Shown here one piece after another: positions 1-10,329 of a DNA stretch of 64,000 nt. Position 1 is the stretch's first letter. Every line of letters starts with the position of its first letter. Both the position numbers and the translations under genes were made by a program. The notes below the pieces were generated by a model. The model saw only the letters and a program-made list of their open reading frames with translations. It made no database searches and was not told where the DNA came from. This DNA is from Welwitschia mirabilis (taxonomy: Eukaryota; Gnetophyta; Gnetopsida; Welwitschiales), in NCBI GenBank assembly GCA_051453625.1, contig JBOZIK010000001.1, forward strand, positions 141,041,072 to 141,105,071. Direction: 5' to 3'.

Positions 1-594
1 GTTGCCCCAGTTTCTTATGGCTTAATGTTTAATTGACCCCTTAAGATCTGGTTGACCCCCTTATGGTCACTCACAATTTTGTGTAGTCGCTACTAGTCCT
101 GATCAAATATCATTTCAATTTCTTGCATTAGGTCTTGTCGACCCCTTTAGGTGTCCGATCGACCTTATGATGATTGGCTCAAGAATATTAGCTCCTTTCA
201 AACGTATAATTAACCCTTAACAATTGGTACAAAAGTACTATTCTCAAGTCCATAAATCTGGTCAACCCCATAAAGGTCTAGTCAATCCTTTATCATTCAG
301 TTTAGGGATACTGTTCTTAAGATCATAGTTTTGGTTGACTCCATTGGAAATATGGTCAACCCCTCTAAATTTAGTTTAATTCTGAGAGTATGCTCCAAGT
401 GTAGTTGTCTCCTTGAAAATCTGATTGATCCCTTAAGAGGATAAGTAAACTTGACAGTGTCTAGTAATTAGAATTCAATAAATATGGCTTTAGCATTTAA
501 CCTATACATGATTAACATATTTTTCATAAGATACACAAAATTTGCTTCACAGAAAACATTAGTTTGACATCAATTAAGAAATCATAATCTAATA
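1..594 (-). repeat. 3' LTR (partial) of copia I
   Basis: Aligns with 5850-6140 and, beyond the CACTA insertion, with 12298-12607; for example the run from gatcatag through ttgacatca is shared with small differences. On the minus strand it begins TATTAG, matching the TATTAA start of the other copy, consistent with a decayed TGTTGA-type LTR end. The first ~460 bp carry about nine spaced copies of a GGTTGACCCC-type motif. This copy preserves the uninterrupted site where the CACTA element entered its partner, near 285-288. Confidence 0.8.
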
Positions 595-606
595 ATCTTT
601 TCATTT
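595..606 (-). other. Polypurine tract of copia I
   Basis: Minus-strand AAATGAAAAGAT lies directly against the LTR start at 594. Copia polypurine tracts are usually a G-rich AAAGGGGGAGAT-type run. Here the G run has become A, as expected from G-to-A decay. Confidence 0.55.
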
Positions 607-1214
607 GACATTGATGGAAAATAATACTTAGTTGTAAACATATTTAAAACTGAGAGAACTCCCCTTCACGAAATGCCTATCATTTATTTGCAAAATATTA
701 ATCCTTTTAAAGCCAATTTAAGACATTTTGATAATGCTAAATTTTATGATAAAATAAGAATAATTTAAGGTGCACATTTGGATAGTTAAAAACACAATAT
801 TTATGAAAAGAAAAATGTAATCAATTAAATCATGTAACATATTGATCATTGGTAATTTTAGAGTTCGTTTCCAATATGGGATAACAACACTTAAATCTAT
901 GAGATAACAACATTTGAAACTTTAATATTTATCATTAAAAAAATATTAAACTCATATGAATTGCACAAAAAGATTTGAGATACCAATTGATAACATAAAA
1001 CTAAGTGAATTTTAATTCCATTAAACATAAGAATTACAAAATAGAAGTGCTTATTTAGAGCATACTACATCTTAAGGCATAAGCAACAAATATCAAACAA
1101 CTAATTCTCCCACTTTTGACATAAATGATAAAGGAGAGAATAAAAACACATGAGAAAAACATAATCAAAACTCTAATCAAATTCTTCTTCTTTATAATCT
1201 TCTTCTAATTCTTT

Positions 1215-1469
1215 TTAGTTTTCTTCTTCTTCATCTTCTCCTATGCATGCTGAGCTAGTGGCCTTTACTAAAGTTTTAGAAATGTTATACCTAGTTGCTA
1301 TAAGTTCTTTCTTCATATGTCTTATATAAGAATCAATCCTTTTTAGGTATGAAAGAGTCTTATTAGGAAATAATTTCTTTAGAAAAGGTATCTTTGAGGA
1401 CTTCTTGGAAGGAGTAAAGATATCATAGTGTTTTATACCTAATGAGTGCCATGGGTTGGAGGGTTTCAA
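1215..1469 (-). pseudogene. Open frame with acidic tail inside copia I, function unknown
   Basis: An 84-residue open minus-strand frame between the extra ORF and the 3' LTR. It is basic (many Lys/Arg) for about 75 residues and ends in an acidic GEDEEEEN tail. I recognise no domain. It may be the C-terminal part of the extra ORF upstream (2207 to 1760), since it lies in the same direction and the intervening frame is broken by stops. Chance openness cannot be excluded in such AT-rich DNA. Confidence 0.3.
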
Positions 1470-1759
1470 GCTTAAGATAAAAGGGTAAACAAAAATAATG
1501 ACATAAATTTATGATAAGCACAAAGTAGGGTAAGGCCCCAATCCTATGATACTCTAACTAAGAAACCATATTCTTTAGTATGATGGTAGAAGCATTAATA
1601 AAATGTTCTATCCTTATCAAATACATAAAATATGCTCTATAGAAAAGGCCTCATCATGATGCTCCACTAATGGTAAAAAATTATAAGTAAAAATTACATG
1701 AAGAAAATGGTACTTGAATGTAAGTAAGAAAGTGTTAAGGGTGTGTTTTCAAGTATGAG

Positions 1760-2207
1760 TCTTACCAAGGATCTCTCTTATCACTACTAGATTATCTTTT
1801 ATGCTCTCATGAAGAGGCCAAAACTCTTTATGGTCATCTTTAAGAAGATTAGTAAGATCAGAGATGAGGTTTGTAGTAACCTTCGGCTACTTTCCCAAAA
1901 TAAAGGTTTTAAGGGTTCCTGTATCATGATGATAAGTTGCATTGCAATAAAACATATGAGTAAGAAAAAGATAACTAGGACTAGAAACATGTAGGAAATA
2001 GTTAACATCATGATTTCTTAGAAGTTGAATTACTTCTCTAAGCTCTCTAAGCTCTGAGTTTACCATAGACCATTCTTAGAAAATAGGCTTATTTTCAAAC
2101 TTTTTTTAAATCTTCTCAATGTCTTTCTCAGACATTCCTTGGTAGAATACAGTGGGTTCTCTTGCTGAAGTTTTCTTGACTCTTCTCCTTAAATAGCTTT
2201 TAGCCAT
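1760..2207 (-). pseudogene. Extra ORF of copia I in place of integrase-RT
   Basis: Starting at the ATG at 2207, one minus-strand frame can be followed for about 150 codons with only three internal stops. It begins MAKSYLRRRVKKTSAREPTV and later contains LTNLLKDDHKEFWPLHESI. The stops are isolated, as in decayed coding sequence rather than random DNA. Composition (charged, helical, Leu-rich) suggests a structural protein. It sits where copia integrase and RT should lie. I do not recognise the family; the position matches the extra ORF of copia II (19290 to about 17600), but I cannot align the two convincingly beyond a basic N-terminus. Confidence 0.5.
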
Positions 2208-2559
2208 TTCTACCTTTTTCAAGATCTTGGAAGCAAGAAAAATGAAAAAGAACCACTCAATCTAAGAGTAAGACTTTGGATCTAAACGAAAATGCTCTAG
2301 ATCTAAGAGATAGAAAGGGCTAGAATATAATAAAAATGATACAAGAGCCTATTTATTTTATAGGCATGATGAAATAGGGTGATTTGAAGAGTAAAATTAG
2401 GTCTATGAATATTACTTCTACACTGTGTTCTATCAAATCTGGTTCACTGGTCAAAGTTCCAGTCAACTCGTTGAGACATGGATCTATAGTACAAGAAGAG
2501 GTTTAGGTGATCAGGCTTTTAGGCTGATTAATTAAATAATAAATCTAGTTGAATATCCT

Positions 2560-3251
2560 ATAATTAGCTAAAGATTGATGAGTTAACCCCTAGTTCATAT
2601 TTTTGATTAATAAGATAGTTATAGAAATGAGGTTCTACTTTAGAATTTTCTAGAAAACATTTAGTTTTACTAATGTTTAAGCTAGTGTTTTTATTTTCAA
2701 TGTTGTATTTCATATAATTCAACTGNNNNNNNNNNNNNNNNNNNNNNNNNNNNNNNNNNNNNNNNNNNNNNNNNNNNNNNNNNNNNNNNNNNNNNNNNNN
2801 NNNNNNNNNNNNNNNNNNNNNNNNNTTTCTAGAAAACATTTAGTTTTACTAAAGTTTAAGCTAGTGTTTTTATTTTCAATGTTGTATTTCATATAATTCA
2901 ACTGATTATTGCACAAATTCACATGATTATCTATTCTATAGATATTATTTACTAGATTTGTAATAAGGACAACATCATTTCTTTTCAAATTCACAATTTC
3001 ACATTTTGATTTTTCAAACACTATTTTATGACTTTTATCATATAATTTATTGATAATTAATAATTTATGCTTTAAACTATTCACATATAACACATCATTA
3101 AGTTTAGATAACTTACGTCCTTTGATGCATTCTATACCTTCTATTCTTACCTTTTTATTATTTCCAAAAGTAACATCTTCTCCATTAATACTTTTCAACT
3201 GTTAGAAATTTGATCTTTGTTCCATCATGTACCTTGAGCATCCACTGTCTA
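2560..3251 (-). pseudogene. Copia protease / pre-integrase domain remnant
   Basis: At 3251-3225 the minus strand reads LDSGCSRYM, the conserved copia aspartic-protease motif with catalytic Asp-Ser-Gly intact. A frame change follows, then an open stretch from 3198 with SINGEDVTFGNNKKVRIEG and LNDVLYVNSLKHKLL, the usual plant copia pattern of a glycine-rich strand then a 'DVLYVPxLxxNLLS'-type segment before integrase. The frame ends near 2560 without the zinc-binding HHCC or DDE core of integrase. It is interrupted by an N run at 2726-2825 whose flanks are duplicated. The family assignment is firm; the protein is dead. Confidence 0.85.
2726..2825. other. Assembly gap (100 N) with duplicated flanks
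   Basis: The 79 bp before the gap (2647-2725) reappear directly after it (2826-2904) with one clear base difference. This is most simply two contig ends that overlap but were not merged. Confidence 0.9.
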
Positions 3252-3569
3252 AGAACTAGGTATTTGCACTTAATTCTTTAAGAGCTATCTATGTTAAAAT
3301 AATTTTAAGATTATTAGCTCTTACCCACTTAGTCTTGTTAGACATATGTGATATACTTATTTTAGGAATAAATTTAAATGGCAAAGAATTCACTAAATCT
3401 TAAAAAAGCATTAACTTTCTAATATTGCAAAATAAGTTTAAATGTCTAATTTTATTATAAAAATTATAAGAATCTCTAGAAGTAAACTTACCTTACCTGT
3501 TTACCTATTAAGCATCTGTTCTAACTTAGAAAAACCACCAGAGAATTTATTAACAAAGAAAGATAGATC

Positions 3570-4855
3570 TTTTACTTACAATAAGAAATTGGTATTATTA
3601 GATTTTATCACATTATACTTCATTTCCATTTCCTTCTTTTCTTTGGTGAGAGACTTCACTACTTTATTTAAATTATTTATTCTTTTTGCTAGCTTTTCAC
3701 ATTTTTCATATAGCTCATGACATGTATCCTCTAGCTTATTCTCTTCTTCATTAATTATGTCCAACTCATCAGGTTCTGATGTACTAGATAAGTTTTTGAG
3801 AGAAGGTACAATTGCCATGAAGGATAATTTTCTATCTCTATATGACTCTTAACCTAAACTACTATCATCATTATTATTCTCATTATCCCATGTTGTAATA
3901 AAAGAGAGATTCCTTGTTTTCCTATTATCCCTTTTTTTGTTTAGGAACTCATTTGCCATATGACCAAATCCTTTACATGAGTAGTATTAAATTTCTTTAT
4001 CTTTTTCTTGATCCTTTTTGTATTTAGATGACTTCTTTTTGAGTTTTTACTTGACTTACCTTCCTTTTGCTTTTTGTGTAGAAACCTTCTAAACCTTCTA
4101 GCTAGGAGAGCCACTTCATCATCATCCAAGTTCTCAACCGACCTTTTAGACTTATGTTCTTCCTATACACAATTTAAGGAAATATGTTTCTTTTCATCTT
4201 TAATAAATTTAAGTTTATAAGTTTGAATATTACTATGTAGTTCTTCTAGTACCATTGCATTTATGTTTCTGCTCTCTCCAATGGTTGTGAGCTTTGGTTC
4301 AAATCTCTTTAGTGGAGATCTTAATACCTTTTTAACCACCTTTCCTTCTTCCAATCATTCTCTAAGGCTTGTCATAGAGTTTACAATATTAGTGAGTCTT
4401 GCAAATAATTCCTATAAAGTCTTCTCCTTATCTATATGGATGTCTTTAAATTTAGAAATAAGAATTTTAAGTTTTGCTTGCTTTATGATTAAAGTTTCTT
4501 TATGTGATACCTCAAGAATATTTCAAGCCTCTTTAGCATGATTACAATTCACTTTATGTTTAAACTCATATTCATAGACTACATAAGATATCACATTAAG
4601 AGCATGGATATCTGTGATGGCTTTAGTTTTGTCAATGATAGTCCATTAATCTTGGGATTTGGAAACTAAAGTGGTATTACCATTGACATCTGTTTTTGAT
4701 AACATAGGCATAAAATAATCTTCATAGATAAATTCTTCTATATCTGTGTTTAGGAATATAAGAAAAATTCTTGTTCTAACTTTTCAGTAAGCATAGTTTA
4801 ACTTGTCAAATATGGATTAATAAATAGTGGATAAACTATTAGATGGATTACTCAT
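3570..4855 (-). pseudogene. Copia Gag polyprotein remnant (UBN2-type capsid, zinc knuckle, coiled coil)
   Basis: The minus frame begins MSNPSNSLSTIY at 4855, just downstream of the primer site. It shows the plant copia Gag order: a capsid segment with KVVKKVLRSPLKRFEPKLT and VLEELHSNIQTYKLK (about 4354-4163), then VALLARRFRRFL (about 4120), a Lys-rich run and a remnant zinc knuckle near 3960 (CKGFGHMANE in one frame). A Glu/Lys/Leu-rich coiled-coil segment follows (3818-3576). Several stops fall where the family has Trp, Gln or Arg, as in A*NILEV and L*ELFARL, consistent with C-to-T or G-to-A change. No functional product is expected. Confidence 0.9.
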
Positions 4856-4907
4856 TATAGTGTTCTAAAGTCTAGATCAATTAAAATCTAAAGAAAAAAT
4901 TAAATTA

Positions 4908-4919
4908 TATTTAATACTA
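4908..4919 (-). other. Decayed primer-binding site of copia I (initiator Met-tRNA type)
   Basis: Next to the upstream LTR (inner end at 4922) the minus strand reads TAGTATTAAATA. It matches the usual plant TGGTATCAGAGC primer site at 7 of 12 positions. In the first ten bases the only differences are G-to-A or C-to-T. Confidence 0.65.
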
Positions 4920-4921
4920 AC

Positions 4922-6140
4922 TGATAAGATCGAGGACCCTAAAAGGAGGGTGAATAGGCTCTCTTAAAAATTAAACAAAATGAACTAAACAAATACATGA
5001 TATACTAAAAGCTTGCTTAGAGTAAATTGCTAAGAGATTTATGCATGCAAAGCAAAGCTAAAAGTATTTAAGGTAATGGAACTAACTGAAAGTATAAAAC
5101 ACCAAATAGATCAACATAGTATTTTATAGTGGTTTAGCAAACCCCCTACTCCACTCTTGATGATCAACTTATTACCAAGCCTAATCTGGATCTTTGTTAC
5201 TCTTCTAGGTATTGCAAGTTCATCTACAATCTTTACAAATGGACTTTTTTAATATTAGTTTTAACCTTTTAATAGACTTTTTCAAGCTTAGTATTAACTT
5301 TAGAATGAAATTTTATAAGCTTAGTTTCAACAGTTGAACAGACTTTTATAGGCTAAGTCTCAACCTTTCACAATATAAGATAGAGAATTAATAATATCAA
5401 GATGCACAGATATCACTAATTCTTTAGTACAATAGTTTTAATGGAGATCTTCTCCTATATATGATATAATAAATGAAGCACTAGATCTAACCTCAAATAC
5501 ATAGGTACAACAAATGATAGATCTTCCTTGGTGAAGACCACAAAGCCAAGATGTTATAGTAGATATCACAATCTTCAGTCCTTTGGATAAGATTCAAAAT
5601 AAAATAAAATTTTTTCAAAGAGGTTTTTTTTCTTGTTTTTTTCTCTTGGCTATTTATATTTGAAGTATTTTAGGATTTATTACAATTTAAAATGTTCCTC
5701 CAATGGCTATAAATAGCTAGAAAATAGCTATCTAATGGATACATAATAGATAAAAATTTTAGTTCTGTTTCAACCAATTGACTTCTCAAAAGTGCAGTTG
5801 ACCTGATTTGGTACTATGACTTAACAGGTCACCTAAATGAAGTTTTTAATTACTCCAATTTCTTATAGTTCCATGTCCGATGGACCCCTTAGGATCTAGT
5901 CAAACCTCATTCAGCCACCCACTAGTCCTAATAAAAGATCATTCCAATTTTCTGCATCATGTTCAATCGGCTGCTTCAGGTGTTTAATTGACCCTGTGGT
6001 GATTAACTTAAGGATACCAACTGCATAATGCTCAAGTCTAATCAACTCATTTAAAGATTTAGCCAACCCATTGACAATCAATACAATAGTACTATTCTCA
6101 GGTCCACAAATCCAGTCGACCCCATAAAGATCCGATGACT
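4922..6140 (-). repeat. 5' LTR of copia I, inner part
   Basis: The inner boundary is TGATAAGATCGAGGACCC at 4922, next to the decayed primer site. The part from about 5850 aligns with bases 1-290. The LTR is cut at 6140 by the CACTA transposon and resumes at 12298. Its net length without the insert is about 1.53 kb. Confidence 0.75.
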
Positions 6141-6172
6141 CACTATAAGAAATATAGGCTTTTAAGGCATTT
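6141..6172 (+). repeat. Left terminal inverted repeat of the CACTA element
   Basis: Begins CACTATAAGAAATATAGGC and runs into the first TTTTAAGGCATTT subterminal motif; it pairs with 12266-12297. Confidence 0.85.
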
Positions 6173-6420
6173 CAAAAATGTGTTAAACATCCTTTAAAAA
6201 ATTCTTTAAAGGTTTTTAAGGTACTTTTTAAATTAGGGAAAAAAACTTAAAAAGTCTTACCTTAAAAGCCTTCAATGTTTCAAGATGTTTCTAAGAAGTT
6301 TTAGTAAAAATGCCTTAAGAAATCTTTTAAGGCATTTTTTGGAAAATGTCATACATGTGTTTTTTAAGACATTTATTAATATAAATCCCATACAAGTGTT
6401 TTTAAGGCATTTTTTATGAC
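6173..6420. repeat. Left subterminal repeats of the CACTA element
   Basis: At least six direct and inverted copies of a TTTTAAGGCATTT / TGCCTTAAAA-type motif lie in about 250 bp. In well-studied members such as En/Spm, subterminal repeats bind transposase; that role is inferred here. Confidence 0.7.
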
Positions 6421-7276
6421 AAATTTCATAAACGATATCATTGTAATATATTTAAAGAAAAGATCAATAAATAGGAATATTAGAGAGAAGAAAATTGGTA
6501 CTCATGGGAATTAAGAGAAATGTAATTAAAAGAAATATTTACAATGGAAATTACGTTGTATTATCGATAATAGTAAAAGAAATGCAAAAAAAAAAAAAGA
6601 TATTTTTTAATAATTTACAATTGCTCTTCTTTGTTTTGAAGGAGTTCAATCTCAAGTAAATACGATTTATAGGGATTTCTATCCATTTATTCTCATTTTT
6701 GCTATGGTGCCCTGCATTTGTAATAATTTTAATGGTTAAGAAAATATTTTTTAAATTTTTTTTAATGTTTCTTCAAGTGATGCAATTTTCAAGCCCAGAC
6801 TTCCTTAAATACATAAAACCAATGTGTTTAGAAATTTTATTAGAATGCTCATCCCAAACGTGCCTTTGGTATTCCAAACTCAAGCAAGTTTCCAAACATA
6901 AAACTTTTCATACATAAAAATTGAGCTACCCATTCCACATCACCAGTAAGAGACTAATGTTAAAGAATTTCTTAGTCCTGCAATGTGTTTAACATAGAAT
7001 ACTTCTTAAATGTGTAAAATAGTTCCTATTTTCTTTTAATCTACATTCATTTAAGGTTCATATATATAGATCTGTTAGTTAAGATTCTTAAGCAAAAATG
7101 GTATTCTAACATCTACTGGGTAACACTTTATAGTTAGTGAAAAATATCTCTTTATTTAGTGTCTTTAATTTCTAAGAATTCAAATCACTTGCTTGTTTTA
7201 TTTTTATAGGGCCAACAAGTTTTTACAAGTTAGAGCATGCCAAAGCACTTGCTTTATATTATTTTGGATCTGAAGA

Positions 7277-7390
7277 GGCAATGATAATCCTTACTATAAA
7301 AGGGGCATGTATGGCAAGGATCAGCGTAGGTTTCTTGTGGATAATTTAACTTATTGTAACACTGTGATAGTTTCACAACCTATCCATCAA
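7277..7390 (+). other. Short coding-looking stretch, unidentified
   Basis: One plus-strand frame reads [19 protein letters not shown], continuing to about 7390 without a stop and following a possible splice acceptor (TTTTTATAGGG near 7203-7213). It may be an exon of a second captured gene on the opposite strand. I do not recognise it and the openness is short enough to be chance. Confidence 0.2.
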
Positions 7391-7580
7391 AGAAAGCAAG
7401 ATCACTAGAGCAATGCAGACCTTCTATTTTGTAAATGTCATTTGTAATCTCTGCAACTTCATTCACATAATAAATAAAATATTATTTCCAACTACAACTG
7501 GGTCATTCATAGTATTAATTGCAAACACAGGCAATTTACAAAAATAATCATATAATCTACAATTCATCCAGTAGTTTTAT

Positions 7581-8221
7581 CTAAAGAATTGGTGAGAAGT
7601 ATGCAATTTTAAGGTCAATGCAGAGTTGATTCTCTTGATTGCTAAGAAGCATAACAACTACCATTAAACTAAAATATAGAAACATCATATCTTGCATTGA
7701 ATAGGAATCAACACAACAGTTCAAAATTGAAATAGATTGAAGGAGGCAAAAATACTCAGGGAAATACAAAACACTCCCAGCTAAGCTAAAATCCCATTTC
7801 AAGACATCCACATGTAATTAAGTGTTATCATAAATTTTAGGAACATATTATTATTCCTCCTTTTCATCAATAAATTTGGTCATATAGTTCTTAGATCATT
7901 CAAGTAAAACATCGGTGATGGTCATGACTGAATAGAGCTCTTCAATGGCATCTTCTTTTTTGTTACTTTTTTTGAAATCCAAACTTAGAGCTTCTTTAGA
8001 ATACATCTGATGCAGTGAATCTAATCCTGCTTGTTCAACTTCACATCCAATATTACTAGTAAACCTGGGTTGCTCAACTAGGCTTTCTTCATATGTAAAA
8101 CCTAAAGGATTTTTCTTTTCAAAAGAAATTTTTTTATTATAAGCAATGCCCTTTCCTTTCCATTTTCTCTGCTTGTCTTCGATGTCTATACCTTTAATTC
8201 TATTCATGTCTTCAATTATTT
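7581..8221 (-). pseudogene. Captured exon of F-box/SNF2-helicase gene (linker and possible CW zinc finger)
   Basis: A likely acceptor TTTTTTACAG ends at about 8222 on the minus strand. An open frame from 8207 to 7896 (MNRIKGIDIEDKQRKWKGKG...) follows, then after a short break another at 7811-7581. In the second, the spacing of WFC-like and Cys residues (EYFCLLQSISILNCC) and the preceding VDVLKW resemble a decayed CW-type zinc finger, a domain I recall with moderate certainty in this gene family. The order agrees with the F-box exon upstream at 9850-9160. Frame breaks show it is not functional. Confidence 0.5.
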
Positions 8222-8726
8222 ACTGTAAAAAATATCTACATGTATGTAAACATATGAATTAAATTCTTAAATGACAAAGATAAACTTCTCTATAGGACTA
8301 TACTTCCTTTAGAGAAATTCCTATCAACATTGTTGTGCTAAAAATGTTTGTATACTTATGGGAATCCTTTTTTACTAATTCATTTATATATAATAATTTT
8401 TTAAGTAATCCTTTAACTCACATAAAAGTTAGAATTATATCAAAACTTAATGCGTATTGACTTGAAGGTTACCTTTCTAGTTGTGAACATCATATATGTT
8501 GAGTGATCATCAAGAAAAAGAGAGTAAAAAATTACTCAGTTCATACTAGAAAAAAACATTTTTTAAAGGATCTTAGAGAAAGGAACTTGTTAATTAATAA
8601 TTCAAGACTTTGCATCACCTATACAATTCATAGTGAGAATGGATTCTTTACATAGAAATGTTTAAAAATAGTAGGTAAAGGCAAAAGTAAGAAATCAAAA
8701 ATTAAAAAAAGTGGATAGAGGTTTAC

Positions 8727-9160
8727 CTTGGGAAGAAATCTCTAAGTAGTAAAACCTAGCAAATGAGATGCATAGTGTCTAGGTGTGGAAATTGATAACC
8801 TTCTTCTCTTTGAATGGGATGTAGAATATGGGGAATCAGCACCACCTTCTACTAAATAATCTTAAGCATTTATATTTAAATGTGATTGGGCATGCAAGGC
8901 ATTCATTGTCAAGTATCTCTTCTACATCATCATAATAGGTCTAACTGATGATTTCCTTATACTAATTTCNNNNNNNNNNNNNNNNNNNNNNNNNNNNNNN
9001 NNNNNNNNNNNNNNNNNNNNNNNNNNNNNNNNNNNNNNNNNNNNNNNNNNNNNNNNNNNNNNNNNNNNNACATCATCATAATAGGTCTAACTGATGATTT
9101 CCTTATACTAATTTCATAATAATCATATTAATTTCCTGATATATGATCATACTAATTAAT
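8727..9160 (-). pseudogene. Captured exon of F-box/SNF2-helicase gene (after Walker A)
   Basis: Continues the SNF2 frame past the N gap: the minus strand reads SPYSTSHSKRRRLSISTPR around 8850-8780 and ends at a possible splice donor CCCAAG|GTAAAC at about 8728. The gap (8970-9069) and its 46-bp duplicated flanks sit inside the exon. I do not recognise this segment by itself; assignment rests on its position and direction. Confidence 0.4.
8970..9069. other. Assembly gap (100 N) with duplicated flanks
   Basis: The 46 bp at 8924-8969 are repeated exactly at 9070-9115, as expected of unmerged overlapping contig ends. Confidence 0.9.
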
Positions 9161-9850
9161 CTATAAAATTTTTATAGGATCTACCAATTTTCCTTGTGTT
9201 TTATAAATCAATGATTAAGCTATTACACTCTTTCCTAAACCAAGTTTATTACAAAACATTCCTCCCTTAAAATCAGACATTATTGGTATAGTTCCAGGTA
9301 ATACCTTAGTAATAACTATATTAAAAAAATATTGAAATCCATAATTGATTAACATATCATAAAAAAAGGAATGTGTAAGGATCTGGGGGCTTTTCTCCCT
9401 TTCTAGCATCCATTCGACTACAACCTATTGGTGAGAGTATAGTTTGACATTCATACAAGGCATTGCAGAAATAACCAATGACCTTAAATGATGGTAAGTT
9501 ACTACAATACTTAAAATATCTTTATGCATTAGTTTACTAAGGATAGAAGTTAGGACTTCAAGAGAAACATCCCAAATACTAGATGAAATTGTAGGCTTTG
9601 CAGGTTTGATACCAATTTCATAACCCTTATTTCCATGGTCAAGATTTGGTAAGCTCTTAAAAATGTCATAAAGATCAAACATTAAACTTTTATCAGTTGT
9701 CTTTAAGTGGTCATGAAAAGTGCACCCTAAAAAATGCCACCCACAAATATTCCATATCCTTTGATTATGTTCAAATGATAGATTTATATTTTTCAGAGCA
9801 CTTATAATTAAGTTCTTTCTATTTTCCTAGTCACAACTATCAATAAGGAA
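9160..9850 (-). pseudogene. Captured fragment of plant F-box/SNF2-helicase gene (F-box plus helicase Walker A)
   Basis: One minus-strand frame runs over about 220 codons with very few stops. It reads IWNICGWHFLGCTFHDHLK upstream, an F-box-like segment IWDVSLEVLTSILSKLMHKD (about 9570-9510) with HHLRSLVISAMPCMNVKLYS, then after a TAG (9425-9427) VVVEWMLEREKSP, and finally SDFKGGMFCNKLGLGKSVIA (about 9272-9215). The last is the SNF2 ATP-binding loop with GxGK[S/T] kept but the usual Asp-Glu-Pro before it lost. F-box followed by SNF2 ATPase is the arrangement of the Arabidopsis At3g54460-type family. A TAG where the family usually has Gln and a TAA after GKSVIA show it is broken. It lies inside the CACTA element, so capture of host sequence is inferred. 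Confidence 0.75.
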
Positions 9851-10329
9851 TAAGAGCAATATATCATGTTAAAAATCACATTCCTAGTATAAAAATTCAA
9901 AAATATTTTAGTATTGAACATATTTGTTAAGATGCATGCATAGCCAATTTACCTTATAGCTGATGCCATACATGAAAAGTATATCATTTTAAAGGAAAAT
10001 ATCTTTGCATGTTTTAAGTTCTTGATAATAAGTGAGAATTTTAAAATGCACATTATATAAAATATCTAAATTAGTTTCAACAAAGTATCTATTCATCGAG
10101 GCATCCATACCTCAAACACGACATTCTAAAACCAAAGCTTATAAAAGAGCATCATACCTAGCAAAATGTGGGAATGGATTTAGAAGTTTTAAAAGATTTT
10201 CAAAAAACAACTAAAGTAATCAAAAACTATATTTTCAAGCATCTCAAATATCAATAAGTTAGAGTTTAAAAGGAGAAGAAAACATAAAACATATCAGACT
10301 CTTTTGAGATATAGCCTTCTAGTAGGGGA

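Noticed and set aside
1799-2011. Hydrophobic 70-codon minus frame resembling a membrane segment
   Set aside because: Another frame of the same strand reads as the continuous decayed extra ORF of copia I; this one is its shadow.
6699-6917. 72-codon plus frame near the left end of the CACTA element
   Set aside because: No recognisable domain, low-complexity Phe/Lys-rich start, and no splice or promoter context.
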